From Acidobacteriota bacterium (lineage in GTDB: Bacteria; Acidobacteriota; Terriglobia; Acidiferrales; UBA7541), in NCBI GenBank assembly GCA_013289715.1, contig JABCZJ010000011.1, positions 1-64,000 of the forward strand: a stretch of DNA of 64,000 nt, given 5' to 3'. The translations under genes were made by a program, and so were the position numbers. Shown here one piece after another: positions 41,934 through 50,924 of this stretch. Every line of letters starts with the position of its first letter. The stretch's first letter is position 1. Under the pieces are notes generated by a model. The model made no database searches. It saw nothing but the letters and a program-made list of their open reading frames with translations, and was not told where the DNA came from.

Positions 41934-42806
41934 ATGTTTGCGATTACCGGAATTACGGGGAACGTTGGTGGGGAGGTGGCACGCAACCTGTTGGCTGCGA
42001 AGCAGCATGTGCGCGGGGTGGCGCGTGACGTCGGCAAGTGCGGAGCTTGGGCGCAGCGCGGCTGCGAAGTTGTGGCCGCGGATATTAATGATGCGGCGGC
42101 GCTCACAGCGGCGTTTCGAGGCGCGGAAGGTGTATTCGTCCTGGTTCCGCCGAACTTCGATCCGTCGCCTGATTTTCGCGAGGCACGGGTGATTGCTGAA
42201 ACGTTGCGAAGGGCGCTTGAAGCGGCACGTCCGAGCAGGATCGTTTATCTTTCGACGATCGGCGCGCAGGCCATGCAACCGAATCTGTTGACGCAACACA
42301 CCATCATCGAACGCGTGCTTGGCGATTTGCCAGTGCCAATTACCTTTCTGCGGCCGGGATGGTTCATGGAGAACTCCAGCTGGGACCTGGCGCCGGCTAC
42401 CAGTAGCGGCGTGATTCCGAGCTTTCTGCAGCCGCTCGATAAGCCTGTGCCAATGGTCGCGACGGCGGACATCGGGCGCGTGGCCGCCGCGCTGTTGTGC
42501 GAGACGTGGAACGGACGCAGAGTTGTCGAACTCGAAGGACCCCATCGCGTGACACCCGATGAGATCGCAGCGACATTTGCTCGTCTGCTTGGCCGTCCGG
42601 TGAAAATGGAAGCGGTGCCGCGAGAGACCTGGGGGACGCTGTTCCTGTCGCAGGGGACGAAGAATCCTACGCCCCGCATTCAGATGCTCGACGGCTTCAA
42701 TGAAGGTTGGATCGAGTTCGAGCGGGGCGAGGTCGGCTCGCGAAAGGGAAGTGTGGCGCTGGAAACTGTGCTGCGCAGCCTCATCGAACGCGCCGGCAAA
42801 GCGTGA
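41934..42806 (+). CDS. NmrA-like NAD(P)-binding protein
   Basis: 290 residues, atypical short-chain dehydrogenase. The Rossmann motif FAITGITGNVGGEVA is at the N terminus, then GAEGVFVLVPPN and RIVYLSTIGAQAMQPN; ITFLRPGWFMENSS marks the NmrA/quinone-reductase-like branch. The catalytic Tyr-Lys pair of classic SDRs is not conserved, so it may be a redox sensor. GGGGAGGATTAGC precedes the ATG. Confidence 0.87.
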   Translation: MFAITGITGNVGGEVARNLLAAKQHVRGVARDVGKCGAWAQRGCEVVAADINDAAALTAAFRGAEGVFVLVPPNFDPSPDFREARVIAETLRRALEAARPSRIVYLSTIGAQAMQPNLLTQHTIIERVLGDLPVPITFLRPGWFMENSSWDLAPATSSGVIPSFLQPLDKPVPMVATADIGRVAAALLCETWNGRRVVELEGPHRVTPDEIAATFARLLGRPVKMEAVPRETWGTLFLSQGTKNPTPRIQMLDGFNEGWIEFERGEVGSRKGSVALETVLRSLIERAGKA

Positions 42807-42929
42807 GCCTCTGCTAGAGGGTATCCGGCTCGGTCGACATGCCCTGCTGTTTTCGCAGAAGCGAAATTGCAGAGCACGACTGCAGCAACGATAGCCAGCG
42901 CCGTGTCGAAAATTACGCACTGCGATGTG

Positions 42930-43412
42930 CTACTGGGGTGCAGGCATGAGGCCTAGCTGCTGAAGGATTAGCACGCCGCTGTATTCGGTCCATTCTTCTT
43001 TTATTTTGCCGTCTGCTATGTGGAAGATGCTGATGCCGCGGCCGTCGGCTTTTTTCCCCGTGGCGTTTAGTCCGTTGCCTGTGCCGGTGTTGGTGCCGCG
43101 GCCTCGCCACAGAACCGTGACATAGTCGCCTTGCGCGATTTCTTGTTCGATGGTCATTTCCAGGTCGGGGAATGCGGCACGCCAGCCGCGATCGCTGGCT
43201 TGAGCTTGGTCGAGGCCGATGTCTTTGGTTGCGCCATGATTCACGAAATCTTTGGCGTAGATTTCCGGCGTCAGTTCGAACTTTCCTTGCGAGAGGATAT
43301 CGGTGAAGACCTTGCGGACAATTTCTTTGTTCTGTTCGGCACGATCGGGCTTGCCGAAAGTTGCCGTGACTGCGAGTGCCGCCAGTGTTGCCGCAACGAA
43401 GATCCGATTCAT
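42930..43412 (-). CDS. SnoaL-like (ester cyclase family) secreted protein
   Basis: 160 residues. A signal peptide (MNRIFVAATLAALAVTATFG) is followed by a SnoaL/NTF2-like cone: FTDILSQGKFELTPEIYAKD, FPDLEMTIEQEIAQGDYVTV, WRGRGTNTG and the final FHIADGKIKEEWTEY. Members bind or isomerise small hydrophobic ligands; the substrate is unknown. The ATG at 43412 follows GGAGGAGCAAC. Confidence 0.83.
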   Translation of the reverse strand: MNRIFVAATLAALAVTATFGKPDRAEQNKEIVRKVFTDILSQGKFELTPEIYAKDFVNHGATKDIGLDQAQASDRGWRAAFPDLEMTIEQEIAQGDYVTVLWRGRGTNTGTGNGLNATGKKADGRGISIFHIADGKIKEEWTEYSGVLILQQLGLMPAPQ

Positions 43413-43437
43413 GTTGCTCCTCCATGTGAAGGACTGC

Positions 43438-43650
43438 TCATTTTTCCTGAAGCGAGTCATCTTCCCAGACGAACACTTCTTCCACATTCTTGCCAAACGC
43501 ACGCGCGAGTTTGAAAGCGAGCGGGAGCGCGGGGTCATACTTGCCGTTCTCGATGGCAATGATTGCTTGCCGTGAAACTCCGACGGCCTCGGCCAGCTGC
43601 GCTTGAGTCCACTCCTTTTCCGCGCGCAGCACGCGCAGCCGGGTTTTCAT
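43438..43650 (-). CDS. XRE-family transcription regulator
   Basis: 70 residues: a single Cro/CI helix-turn-helix (EWTQAQLAEAVGVSRQAIIA, then IENGKYDPALPLAFKLARAF) with an acidic tail. It is of the YozG/Cro type that is often encoded with a small membrane protein. Its start overlaps the end of the membrane-protein gene by 4 nt. A dyad over the shared promoter (44059-44072) is the likely operator. Confidence 0.88.
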   Translation of the reverse strand: MKTRLRVLRAEKEWTQAQLAEAVGVSRQAIIAIENGKYDPALPLAFKLARAFGKNVEEVFVWEDDSLQEK

Positions 43651-44045
43651 CGGTAGTGCCTTGCGGCAATCACGTACCCGATGCCGTAGAACACGACCAT
43701 GAAAATCCAGACGATGCCAAAGTTGAGCGGATGCACGACCTGCGCCTGCTGCAAGTAGCCGTAGATGAAGACGGCCACGCCGCTTAGCAGGAACGCGATC
43801 GCGACCGCCTCCAAATGCACGCGCCGCAGGAATTCATCGAGCTGGCGAATCCTGCGCACGATCAGGGCTACGAGAACGAGATTCATGGGTATTGGCAGCA
43901 GTGCGAAGAGGACGCGGGCTTGAGGGCTGTAACCCGGCTGTCTTAGCAGCCAGCCGGCCGTGATATCGATCGCGGTACCGATACCGAGAACTGCCCAGAA
44001 AGCGCGGGCTGGATGGCTGGAGATTCGTGGAGTTGTGGTTGTCAT
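43647..44045 (-). CDS. four-helix membrane protein paired with the XRE regulator
   Basis: 132 residues with four predicted membrane helices (about 15-33, 45-65, 85-105 and 110-128). It belongs with the small membrane proteins that accompany YozG-type XRE regulators; the function is unknown. The ATG at 44045 is preferred: the ATG at 44060 lies inside the putative -10/operator region and would be upstream of the transcript start. Confidence 0.7.
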   Translation of the reverse strand: MTTTTPRISSHPARAFWAVLGIGTAIDITAGWLLRQPGYSPQARVLFALLPIPMNLVLVALIVRRIRQLDEFLRRVHLEAVAIAFLLSGVAVFIYGYLQQAQVVHPLNFGIVWIFMVVFYGIGYVIAARHYR

Positions 44046-44058
44046 AGGACTCTCAGGC

Positions 44059-44093
44059 ATTACAAATGTAATCTATAAGCTACATTATGTCAA
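44059..44093 (-). promoter_or_regulatory. promoter with palindromic operator for the XRE pair
   Basis: On the minus strand TTGACA (44093-44088), a 17-bp spacer and TACATT (44070-44065). The palindrome ATTACA-AA-TGTAAT (44059-44072) covers the -10 element. An autoregulatory XRE operator is inferred. Confidence 0.6.
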
Positions 44094-44115
44094 GTAAAAA
44101 ATTCTATCGTCGAGA

Positions 44116-44364
44116 TCACCTGGCTTCTAGGGCCGGGATGAGCGAACGGGGCGTTCCGTGCGCTTCGTCAACTGCTTGCAGGTAATCGACTTCGGCGTCA
44201 TAGGCATAATTTGCAATTGAACTGTCGCCAGCGAAATGCTTTTCTTGCACCGTTCGCGGCAGGTTCGTATACTGGCCGACGCTGTCTGGACGTTGGGCGC
44301 GCAGGGGAATAGGGGCGCGAGGCGCGTGGCGGCGAGAGGCGCGGACGCTTTTCGTAATCGTCAA
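44116..44364 (-). CDS. possible small hypothetical protein
   Basis: An open frame of 82 codons. Its second half, with [18 protein letters not shown] and [18 protein letters not shown], has a protein-like acidic and aromatic make-up; the first half is Arg/Ala/Pro-rich. No ribosome site or family is recognised. The true start may lie inside. Confidence 0.3.
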   Translation of the reverse strand: MTITKSVRASRRHAPRAPIPLRAQRPDSVGQYTNLPRTVQEKHFAGDSSIANYAYDAEVDYLQAVDEAHGTPRSLIPALEAR

Positions 44365-44429
44365 TCATACAAAATCCACTTGCTTCGCTGGGGGCTCGGC
44401 GAACAGTTGCGCGATTTTTGGAGGAATTC

Positions 44430-45698
44430 ATGTCTGCGGTTACATCCGATGAATTGAATGTGTACAAGTCCGCGGAAGCGCGGTTTGAGATTGCGGCGCA
44501 GAAACTGAGTCTGGAGGAGGGAATTTACAGTTACCTGAAATATCCGAGCAAGGAAATCACGGTTTACATTCCGATCGCGCGTGACAACGGGAAAGTGGAG
44601 GTTTTCACCGGGTACCGGGTGCTGCACTCTTCGATTCGCGGTCCAGGCAAGGGCGGGATTCGTTTTGCGCCGGACGTTTCGATTGATGAAGTGCGCGCGC
44701 TGGCTGCTTGGATGACGTGGAAATGCGCTGTGGTGAACATTCCGTTTGGCGGGGCGAAGGGCGGCGTGATTTGCGATCCCACGAAGCTTTCCAAGACGGA
44801 GCTGGAGCGCATCACGCGGCGCTACACGGCGGAATTGAGCGAATGGTTCGGCCCGGAGCGCGACGTGCCGGCGCCGGACATCGGCACGAACGAGCAGACG
44901 ATGGCGTGGGTGATGGACACCTACTCGATGCACGTGCGACAGGCGACGACCGCGGTGGTGACGGGCAAACCGCTGGAGCTAGGCGGGTCGCAAGGGCGCA
45001 AGGAAGCTACGGGGCGCGGTTTGATGATGTGCTGCAACAACGCGCTGAGAAAACTAGGCATGAAGCGCGAAGGTTGCCGCGTGATCATTCAGGGATTCGG
45101 AAACGTAGGTTCGCAGGCGGCGATTCTGATGCAGGAAGCGGGGTACAAAATTATCGGTATCGCGGATATTCACGGCGGGCTGTACAACGACAAGGGGTTC
45201 GACGTAGCGAAAGTTGTAGATTGGGTGTACGGGCAGCGGAAACCATTGCCGGAATTCCCTGGGGGCGGCGATAAGCAGACCGCGCAGGAAGTGCTGTTCC
45301 ATCCCACGGATATTCTGGTACCCGCGGCGACTGAGAATCAGATCACTTCGGGGAATGCCAACCGCGTGGAATGCAAGATTTTGTGCGAGGGGGCGAATGG
45401 TCCCACCACTTCGCACGCCGACAAAATCATTGAGGACAAGGGGATTTTCATTATTCCGGATATCCTGGGGAACGCCGGAGGGGTGACGGTCAGCTATTTT
45501 GAATGGGTGCAGGACCGGCAGGGGTTCTTTTGGCGGGAAAGTGAAGTGAACGAAAGATTGCAAGATGTGATGGACCAAAGCTTCGAACAGGTGGTAAGGT
45601 ACGCCGAAACGCATGGGGTGAACAACCGCATCGCGGCATATATTGTCGCGATTGACCGGGTGGCCCGAGCGTTGAAGCTACGCGGCATTTACGCCTAG
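44430..45698 (+). CDS. gdhA: glutamate dehydrogenase (Glu/Leu/Phe/Val family)
   Basis: 422 residues. Substrate and catalytic motifs: [38 protein letters not shown] (catalytic Lys) and [19 protein letters not shown]; the Rossmann domain has [14 protein letters not shown]. It interconverts glutamate and 2-oxoglutarate plus ammonia, most likely with NAD. The ATG at 44430 follows TTTTTGGAGG; a TTG at 44418 lies inside the ribosome site. It is followed 57 nt later by a class II aldolase gene. Confidence 0.93.
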   Translation: MSAVTSDELNVYKSAEARFEIAAQKLSLEEGIYSYLKYPSKEITVYIPIARDNGKVEVFTGYRVLHSSIRGPGKGGIRFAPDVSIDEVRALAAWMTWKCAVVNIPFGGAKGGVICDPTKLSKTELERITRRYTAELSEWFGPERDVPAPDIGTNEQTMAWVMDTYSMHVRQATTAVVTGKPLELGGSQGRKEATGRGLMMCCNNALRKLGMKREGCRVIIQGFGNVGSQAAILMQEAGYKIIGIADIHGGLYNDKGFDVAKVVDWVYGQRKPLPEFPGGGDKQTAQEVLFHPTDILVPAATENQITSGNANRVECKILCEGANGPTTSHADKIIEDKGIFIIPDILGNAGGVTVSYFEWVQDRQGFFWRESEVNERLQDVMDQSFEQVVRYAETHGVNNRIAAYIVAIDRVARALKLRGIYA

Positions 45699-45755
45699 CC
45701 AGTCTAGCAGGCCAGGTTGGGCGGTTGGCGGCCCGGAGTTCGTCGAGGAGGAAAC

Positions 45756-46562
45756 GTGTTTCCTGAATCGATTTTGCCCGGAGCACTGAAGAACGAAGAC
45801 GAGCATCGGCGCGATATGTGCGCTGTGGGGCGCTGGATCTATGACCGCGGGTATGTGGCGTCGATGGATGGGAATTTATCAGTGCGGCTGGATCCTCGGC
45901 ACATCCTGGCGTCGCCGACTGGAATTTGCAAGGGCATGATGACGCCGGAAGATATGGTTATCACGGATCTGGATGGGAAGAAGGTTTCGGGCCGGCGCAA
46001 TCCCTCCTCTGAACTGCCAATGCATTTGATGATTTATCAGCACCGCACGGATGTGAACGCGGTGTGCCACGCGCATCCGCCCGCGGCGACCGGTTACGCT
46101 GCCGCAGGAGTGCCGCTGAATAAAGCGCTGCTATGCGAATTGATTCTTTCGCTGGGGTGCGTGCCTGTGGCGCCTTATGGCACGCCGGGAACTCCGGAAT
46201 TGGCGGACAGCATTGCGCCGTTTGTGGATGGTTACGATGCGATTTTGCTGGCGAACCATGGAGTGGTGAGTTACGGGCAGGATTTGATGACCGCTTTTTT
46301 CCGCATGGAGACGACCGAGCATTTTGCGCGCGTGGCGTTGGTGACCGAGATGCTTGGCAAGCAGGTGCTGCTTTCCAGCAACGATGTGCAGAAATTGGTG
46401 GCGGCGCGGGCGCGTTATGGTTTGCAGACGGCGCCTAATGCGGGGCCGGAATTTCCGGTTACCTCGGAGAACGCGGCGAATACGGAGCGGATTACTTTGA
46501 CGCGGCGGGAGCTTGAGGCGTTGGTGGAAGAGGCTGTGAAGAACGATCGGGCGCGACAGTAA
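45756..46562 (+). CDS. class II aldolase/adducin-family protein
   Basis: 268 residues. The zinc-binding residues of L-fuculose-phosphate-type aldolases are visible: the acidic catalytic region (SSELPMHLMIYQHR), His pair in VCHAHPPAATGY and His in LANHGVVSYG. It probably cleaves or makes a 2-keto or sugar phosphate; the substrate is not evident. GTG at 45756 is preferred because GAGGAGGAAAC lies directly before it. A C-terminal extension of about 50 residues (after LGKQVLLSSNDV) is unusual. Confidence 0.85.
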   Translation: MFPESILPGALKNEDEHRRDMCAVGRWIYDRGYVASMDGNLSVRLDPRHILASPTGICKGMMTPEDMVITDLDGKKVSGRRNPSSELPMHLMIYQHRTDVNAVCHAHPPAATGYAAAGVPLNKALLCELILSLGCVPVAPYGTPGTPELADSIAPFVDGYDAILLANHGVVSYGQDLMTAFFRMETTEHFARVALVTEMLGKQVLLSSNDVQKLVAARARYGLQTAPNAGPEFPVTSENAANTERITLTRRELEALVEEAVKNDRARQ

Positions 46563-46591
46563 GAGAGGTTGCGCGAATTTGCTGCGGCGAT

Positions 46592-46640
46592 CGAGCTTCA
46601 GGGGCTGAAGCCCCGCCCTTCCGGATTTGGCCTTCCTGAC
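46592..46640. repeat. GGGGCTGAAGCCCC hairpin repeat
   Basis: CTTCAGGGGCTGAAGCCCCG, with a GGGGCTGAAGCCCC core, then CCCTTCCGG. A similar module (CTTCAGGGACT, GGGCGGGGCTGAGGCCCCGA) lies at 57205-57285. It sits between the convergent aldolase and ilvA genes. Confidence 0.6.
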
Positions 46641-46671
46641 ATTCCTTCCTGAAAATCCTCCTCGCTGAGAC

Positions 46672-47931
46672 TCATTGCACACGTTCGTGGGAGTAGCCTG
46701 CGGCCTCTAGCGCCGCTTTTAATTCCGCGATGTGTTCTGGGCCGCGGGTTTCCATTGTTATGTCTATCGCGGTATCCCCTAAAACGACCCCGTAGTAGGA
46801 ACGATTGAAGCTGGTTTCCACGATATTTACTTTGTGTTCGGCGATTACCGTGGAGAGGCGCACCAGCGCGCCGGGATGATCGGGGAGATGGATGCGCAGG
46901 CGGACCAGGCGGCCGTCTTTCACCAGGCCACGTTCGATAATGCGGGCTAGCAGGGTGACGTCAATATTGCCGGCGGAGATCAGCACGCCGACTTTTTTGC
47001 CCGCCAGCGCGGTTTTGCGATTCAGGACCGCGGCGGCGGCGACGGCGCCCGCGCCTTCGGTGAGTGTTTTTTCTTTTTCGAGCAGAAGCAGAATGGCGTT
47101 GGCGATTTCTTCTTCATCTACTGTGACGATTTCGTCCACGTATTTGCGGACGAGCGGCAAGGTGAGCACGCCTGCGGAGCGGACGGCGATGCCGTCGGCG
47201 ATGGTTTTTTCCGCAGGCAGTGTGACGATTGCGTTTTGTTCGACCGCTGCTTTCATGGACGGCAGCTTCGAGGTTTGTACGCCGATCACTTTGATCTTGG
47301 GATTTATTTCCTTCACGGCGCAGGCGACGCCGGCGATTAAGCCACCGCCGCCGATGGGGATCACGACTGCGTGCAAGTCGGGCACTTGCTCGAGCATCTC
47401 GATGCCGAGGGTGCCTTGGCCGGAGATTACCGCTTCATCATCGAAAGGGTGGATGAAGGTGAGAGATTGTTCGGCGCAGCGGCGTAGCGCTTCCTGGCAG
47501 GCTTCGTCGTAATTTGCGCCGCAAAGAATTACTTCTGCGCCATGGCAGCGCGTGGCGGAGACTTTCACGAGAGGGGTGGTGAGCGGCATCACGATTTGCG
47601 AAGCGATGCCGCGTTTCGTGGCGTGATAGGCGACGGCCTGCGCGTGATTGCCCGCGGAGGCGGCGATGACGCCGCGACGGCGTTCATCTGGAGTGAGCAG
47701 CAGGATGCGATTCAGCGCGCCGCGTTCTTTGAATGAGCCGGTCATCTGCAGATTTTCCAGTTTCAGAAAAAGCGAGTTTTCGGTGAGCTGCGAAAAAGTT
47801 TCCGAGCGCATGAAGGGCGAGACGTAGATGGAATTGCGAATGCGTTTGGCGGCTTGCTGAATTGTTTTCAGCGTGATTGCCGCGGCGGGCTTTTTGGTTT
47901 GCCCTTTTGTTTTCTTGGCGCTGGAATTCAT
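46672..47931 (-). CDS. ilvA: threonine ammonia-lyase (threonine deaminase)
   Basis: 419 residues, PLP-dependent. The PLP lysine is in LQMTGSFKERGALNR, followed by AASAGNHAQAVAYHA (phosphate cup) and IPIGGGGLIAGVA. The C-terminal ACT domain (about 340-419, LRIHLPDHPGALVRLSTVIA) binds amino acids for feedback control. It turns threonine into 2-oxobutanoate, the first step towards isoleucine. An Ile-codon leader peptide and a terminator hairpin lie just upstream, which supports the biosynthetic role. The first 25 residues are a basic, disordered extension. Confidence 0.92.
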   Translation of the reverse strand: MNSSAKKTKGQTKKPAAAITLKTIQQAAKRIRNSIYVSPFMRSETFSQLTENSLFLKLENLQMTGSFKERGALNRILLLTPDERRRGVIAASAGNHAQAVAYHATKRGIASQIVMPLTTPLVKVSATRCHGAEVILCGANYDEACQEALRRCAEQSLTFIHPFDDEAVISGQGTLGIEMLEQVPDLHAVVIPIGGGGLIAGVACAVKEINPKIKVIGVQTSKLPSMKAAVEQNAIVTLPAEKTIADGIAVRSAGVLTLPLVRKYVDEIVTVDEEEIANAILLLLEKEKTLTEGAGAVAAAAVLNRKTALAGKKVGVLISAGNIDVTLLARIIERGLVKDGRLVRLRIHLPDHPGALVRLSTVIAEHKVNIVETSFNRSYYGVVLGDTAIDITMETRGPEHIAELKAALEAAGYSHERVQ

Positions 47932-47944
47932 TTTGTTGCCCCCT

Positions 47945-47983
47945 AAAAAACGTAAAGGCCGTTGCCCTTTGCGGGTAACGGCC
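47945..47983 (-). terminator. attenuator terminator in the ilvA leader
   Basis: On the minus strand GGCCGTTACCC-GCAAA-GGGCAACGGCC is followed by TTTACGTTTTTT, ending 13 nt before the ilvA ATG. Its 5' arm begins GGCCGTTA, complementary to TAACGGCC at the leader-peptide stop codon (48014-48021). Confidence 0.75.
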
Positions 47984-48018
47984 TGTGGCGCATGAAACTG
48001 GAAGCTGGGCGCCGGCCG

Positions 48019-48069
48019 TTATCCGCTCCTAATAATAGGAATAATTCGCGCAATGGCCGCGGCGGGCAT
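48019..48069 (-). CDS. ilvA leader peptide (16 aa, isoleucine-rich)
   Basis: A 17-codon open frame encoding MPAAAIARIIPIIRSG, with five isoleucine codons (all ATT) among 16. It lies 87 nt before ilvA on the same strand. The stop codon begins TAACGGCC, which can pair with the 5' arm of the terminator. When charged Ile-tRNA is short, the ribosome would stall at the Ile codons and leave TAACGGCC free to form an antiterminator. With enough Ile, the ribosome reaches the stop, masks it and lets the terminator form. No strong ribosome site was seen, so this is inference from composition and pairing. Confidence 0.68.
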   Translation of the reverse strand: MPAAAIARIIPIIRSG

Positions 48070-48302
48070 GAAAGGCGCGTGGTTGCGATGGCATGCGGGA
48101 TACGAAAGCGACGGCATCGCGAGTGAGCGCGTGCTGCGCTGTGCGCGGAGGATCGCGGGCCGAAGCTGTGATTGGAAGTTCATTCGCAGAACTACGGATA
48201 TCATGGCTGCTGCGAGCGTGGCAAACGAAAACTTCGGTGGACGCTTCAATGCAGCATCAGAAAGTGGATCGGCTGGCGGAGCGTGCTCTGCGTGGATGGC
48301 TG

Positions 48303-48350
48303 AAAAAAAACCGGCGGGCAACGATCGCATGGGTGACCGCTCCCCGCCGG
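48303..48350 (-). terminator. intrinsic terminator of the gene at 48368
   Basis: On the minus strand CCGGCGGG...CCCGCCGG form the stem, followed by TTTTTTTT. It starts 18 nt after the stop of the small secreted protein gene. The sequence between it and the ilvA leader (48070-48302) shows no gene I can support. Confidence 0.75.
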
Positions 48351-48367
48351 CTTGTTGCGGCGAACCG

Positions 48368-48724
48368 CTACTCTGCGATGGTTACGAATCGTGTCTTGCC
48401 TCCGAAGTGGATTTCGGTGATTTTGTTGCCTTCGCTGACGAACGCCGAGTACTTGGCCTTGCTGGTTTCGTCTTTCCACTGCACGGGCGCTTCGGCGACG
48501 ACTTTTCCATTCATCGAAATTCGCACGTGGGTTTCATCGGCAGACACCGCGTAATCTCCCGGCTTCAATTCCTTGCCGGCGAAGGTGGCGGGATTCAACA
48601 GGCTCATGGTGGTGGTGACGCCTGCCTTGGTGTCTTTTGCTGGAGTTGTTTGAGCGGCGATAGCCACCAGCATTGCCAGCGCTGCGAACACGGTCATTAC
48701 TCGGTTCATTGAACGATGCGACAT
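48368..48724 (-). CDS. small secreted hypothetical protein
   Basis: 118 residues. A signal peptide (MSHRSMNRVMTVFAALAMLV...) is followed by a short beta-rich domain (GKELKPGDYAVSADETHVRI, APVQWKDETSKAKYSAFVSE). Proteins of this layout are frequent in Acidobacteriota and have no known function. GGAGGAACAAAAT precedes the ATG at 48724, and a terminator follows. Confidence 0.7.
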   Translation of the reverse strand: MSHRSMNRVMTVFAALAMLVAIAAQTTPAKDTKAGVTTTMSLLNPATFAGKELKPGDYAVSADETHVRISMNGKVVAEAPVQWKDETSKAKYSAFVSEGNKITEIHFGGKTRFVTIAE

Positions 48725-49040
48725 ATTTTGTTCCTCCCGGAAATGTGTTTGCCCCTCGCACGTGCTTAGACGCGGAGGTGAGCGCGGCGAGAGCAAAATA
48801 CAAAATGTTTTTGGAAAAAATCACAGAAGAGAAATATTGCGAAGAGAAAAACCGGAAGCGAACACTGTTCGTGCGAAAGCGGACAGTGTGCGCTGGGCGC
48901 GAATGAGCGGAAAAATCCCCGCCTCCGAATATTGGTACGCAGGCGCGTGGCAAAATGTTTCAGCAAGGTTCATTGGGGCCAGTACAATTTGGCTGCTGCC
49001 GCGTTGACACACCTGCGCCCCTAATCAATAATCGCTGGAC
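48725..49040. other. gap between the small secreted protein gene and ruvA
   Basis: About 315 bp, locally A/G-rich. No gene or repeat is supported; it should hold the divergent promoters of the two flanking genes, but I see no clear -35/-10 pair. Confidence 0.4.
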
Positions 49041-49667
49041 ATGATTGGATCACTCCGCGGCAAGCTGATTGATAAGCGCCCCAACCTGGTACTGCTGGAC
49101 GTCGGCGGAGTGGGATATCAGGTGATCATTCCGCTATCCACGTTCACCAGTCTGGGCGCGATGCACGCGGAAACCACGCTGCTGATTCATACGCACGTGC
49201 GCGAAGACCAGCTGGCGCTGTACGGATTTTTTACGGCGCGTGAAAAACATTGCTTCGAGTTGCTGCTTTCCGCCTCGGGCGTGGGACCTTCGCTCGCGTT
49301 GAAAATACTTTCGGGCATGAGTCTGGACGAGCTGGTTCCGGCGATTCGCAAGGGCGATCTGGCGCAGCTGGTGCGCATTCCCGGCGTGGGACGCAAGACG
49401 GCCGAGCGCATGGTGGTGGAATTGCGCGATAAACTGGCGGCGGTGGACGTGCCGGAAGCGGGGAAGCCGGCGACGCGTTCGCAGTTGGAATCCGATGTGG
49501 CGTCGGCGCTCGTGAATCTCGGGTACGATGAGAGAGAAGTGGAGAAGGCGATTGCGCAATCGCGGGCGACGGTGGGAAACGATTTTGAGACTTTGCTGCG
49601 CGCGTCGTTGCAGATGCTGGGCGGAGCGGTGATGAAGAAATCGCAGCGCGCGGGGCAGGGTGAATGA
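49041..49667 (+). CDS. ruvA: Holliday junction DNA helicase subunit RuvA
   Basis: 208 residues: N-terminal OB domain ([20 protein letters not shown]), two helix-hairpin-helix motifs ([40 protein letters not shown]), and the C-terminal domain III ([20 protein letters not shown]) that binds RuvB. RuvA holds Holliday junctions while RuvB drives branch migration. It overlaps ruvB by 4 nt; ruvC is not adjacent. Confidence 0.95.
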   Translation: MIGSLRGKLIDKRPNLVLLDVGGVGYQVIIPLSTFTSLGAMHAETTLLIHTHVREDQLALYGFFTAREKHCFELLLSASGVGPSLALKILSGMSLDELVPAIRKGDLAQLVRIPGVGRKTAERMVVELRDKLAAVDVPEAGKPATRSQLESDVASALVNLGYDEREVEKAIAQSRATVGNDFETLLRASLQMLGGAVMKKSQRAGQGE

Positions 49668-50800
49668 TAAAGAGTGAGCGCGACGGTGCTGCCGCGGCTG
49701 CTGCTGCTCGCGAACGCGCGGCGACATCGGCAGCGTCGGCGAGCGGTGGAGAAAATCACGTGGCTGGAAAAATGCGCGACGGCCGGGAACGAATTATTTC
49801 TGGGAAAGCGTTCGATGAAGATGCGCGCGTGGAGGCCAGCATTCGCCCGAAACAGCTTTCGGATTACATCGGGCAGAACCGGGTGAAGGAGAATCTGCAG
49901 ATTGCGGTGGAAGCGGCGCGTTCGCGCGGAGAAGCGCTGGATCACGTGTTGTTATACGGGCCGCCAGGGCTAGGTAAGACGACGCTAGCGCAAATTCTGG
50001 CGAATGAGATGGGTTCGGCGATCAAGGTCAGCTCCGGGCCGCTGCTGGAGAAAAAAGGCGATCTGACTGCGGTGCTTACGTCGCTGGAGGCGCAGGATTT
50101 TTTCTTTCTGGATGAAATTCACCGCTTGCAGCCGTCGCTGGAGGAAATTCTGTATCCGGCGATGGAAGATTTTCGCGTGGACTTGATTATCGGGCAGGGG
50201 CCCGGGGCGCGCGTGCATCCGTATCAATTGAATCCGTTCACGCTGATTGGCGCGACGACGCGCGCGGGGTTGATCATGGCGCCGCTGCGTTCGCGTTTTG
50301 GCATCGTGCACCGGCTGGAATTTTATTCGCCGGAGGACTTGCTGCTGATCGTGCAGCGCTCCGCGAGGATTCTGGGAATTACCATGGACGAATCCGGCGC
50401 GGCGGAAATTGCGCGACGGAGCCGGGGCACGCCGCGCGTGGCGAACAGGCTGTTGCGCCGCGTGCGGGATTTTGCGGAAGTGCGCGCGAACGGGCACATT
50501 GATATCGGCGTGGCGCGCGATGCGCTGGCGATGCTGGGCGTGGACGATCACGGGCTGGACGAAGTGGACCGCAACTTGCTGCTGACGATTATTCAGAAAT
50601 ATTCAGGCGGGCCGGTGGGCTTGAGCACGATCGCGGCGTCGCTGAGCGAGGAAGAGGATGCGATCGAGGAAATTTACGAGCCCTATTTGATGCAGCTTGG
50701 TTTGCTGGATCGCACGCAGCGCGGACGTGTCGCGACGGCGCTGGCTTACAAACATTTTGGATTGGATGAACCGCGCCGCCAGCCTGGGCTTTTCAGCTGA
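49664..50800 (+). CDS. ruvB: Holliday junction branch-migration ATPase RuvB
   Basis: 378 residues. Walker [10 protein letters not shown], Walker [10 protein letters not shown], sensor 1 [10 protein letters not shown] and the arginine region [20 protein letters not shown] are all present; the C-terminal winged helix ends with [14 protein letters not shown]. The N-terminal 45 residues are Ala-rich and not conserved, so a later start (for example Met36, [11 protein letters not shown]) is possible. It is co-translated with ruvA through ATGA. Confidence 0.94.
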   Translation: MIKSERDGAAAAAAARERAATSAASASGGENHVAGKMRDGRERIISGKAFDEDARVEASIRPKQLSDYIGQNRVKENLQIAVEAARSRGEALDHVLLYGPPGLGKTTLAQILANEMGSAIKVSSGPLLEKKGDLTAVLTSLEAQDFFFLDEIHRLQPSLEEILYPAMEDFRVDLIIGQGPGARVHPYQLNPFTLIGATTRAGLIMAPLRSRFGIVHRLEFYSPEDLLLIVQRSARILGITMDESGAAEIARRSRGTPRVANRLLRRVRDFAEVRANGHIDIGVARDALAMLGVDDHGLDEVDRNLLLTIIQKYSGGPVGLSTIAASLSEEEDAIEEIYEPYLMQLGLLDRTQRGRVATALAYKHFGLDEPRRQPGLFS

Positions 50801-50924
50801 GGGGAAATACAGCTGCATAAACGCTGAAAGCGCGCGCACGCGAGCGAGCGGCGCAGAGTGCATCAGCCTTCGAATCCGCGGCGACCCGAACGCTGTTGCA
50901 GTAGAACGGAGCCGGGTAACAACA

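Noticed and set aside
41757..42920. 387-codon minus frame opposite the NmrA-like gene
   Set aside because: It is antisense to a clear Rossmann-fold gene and has only Arg/His/Ser-rich sequence.
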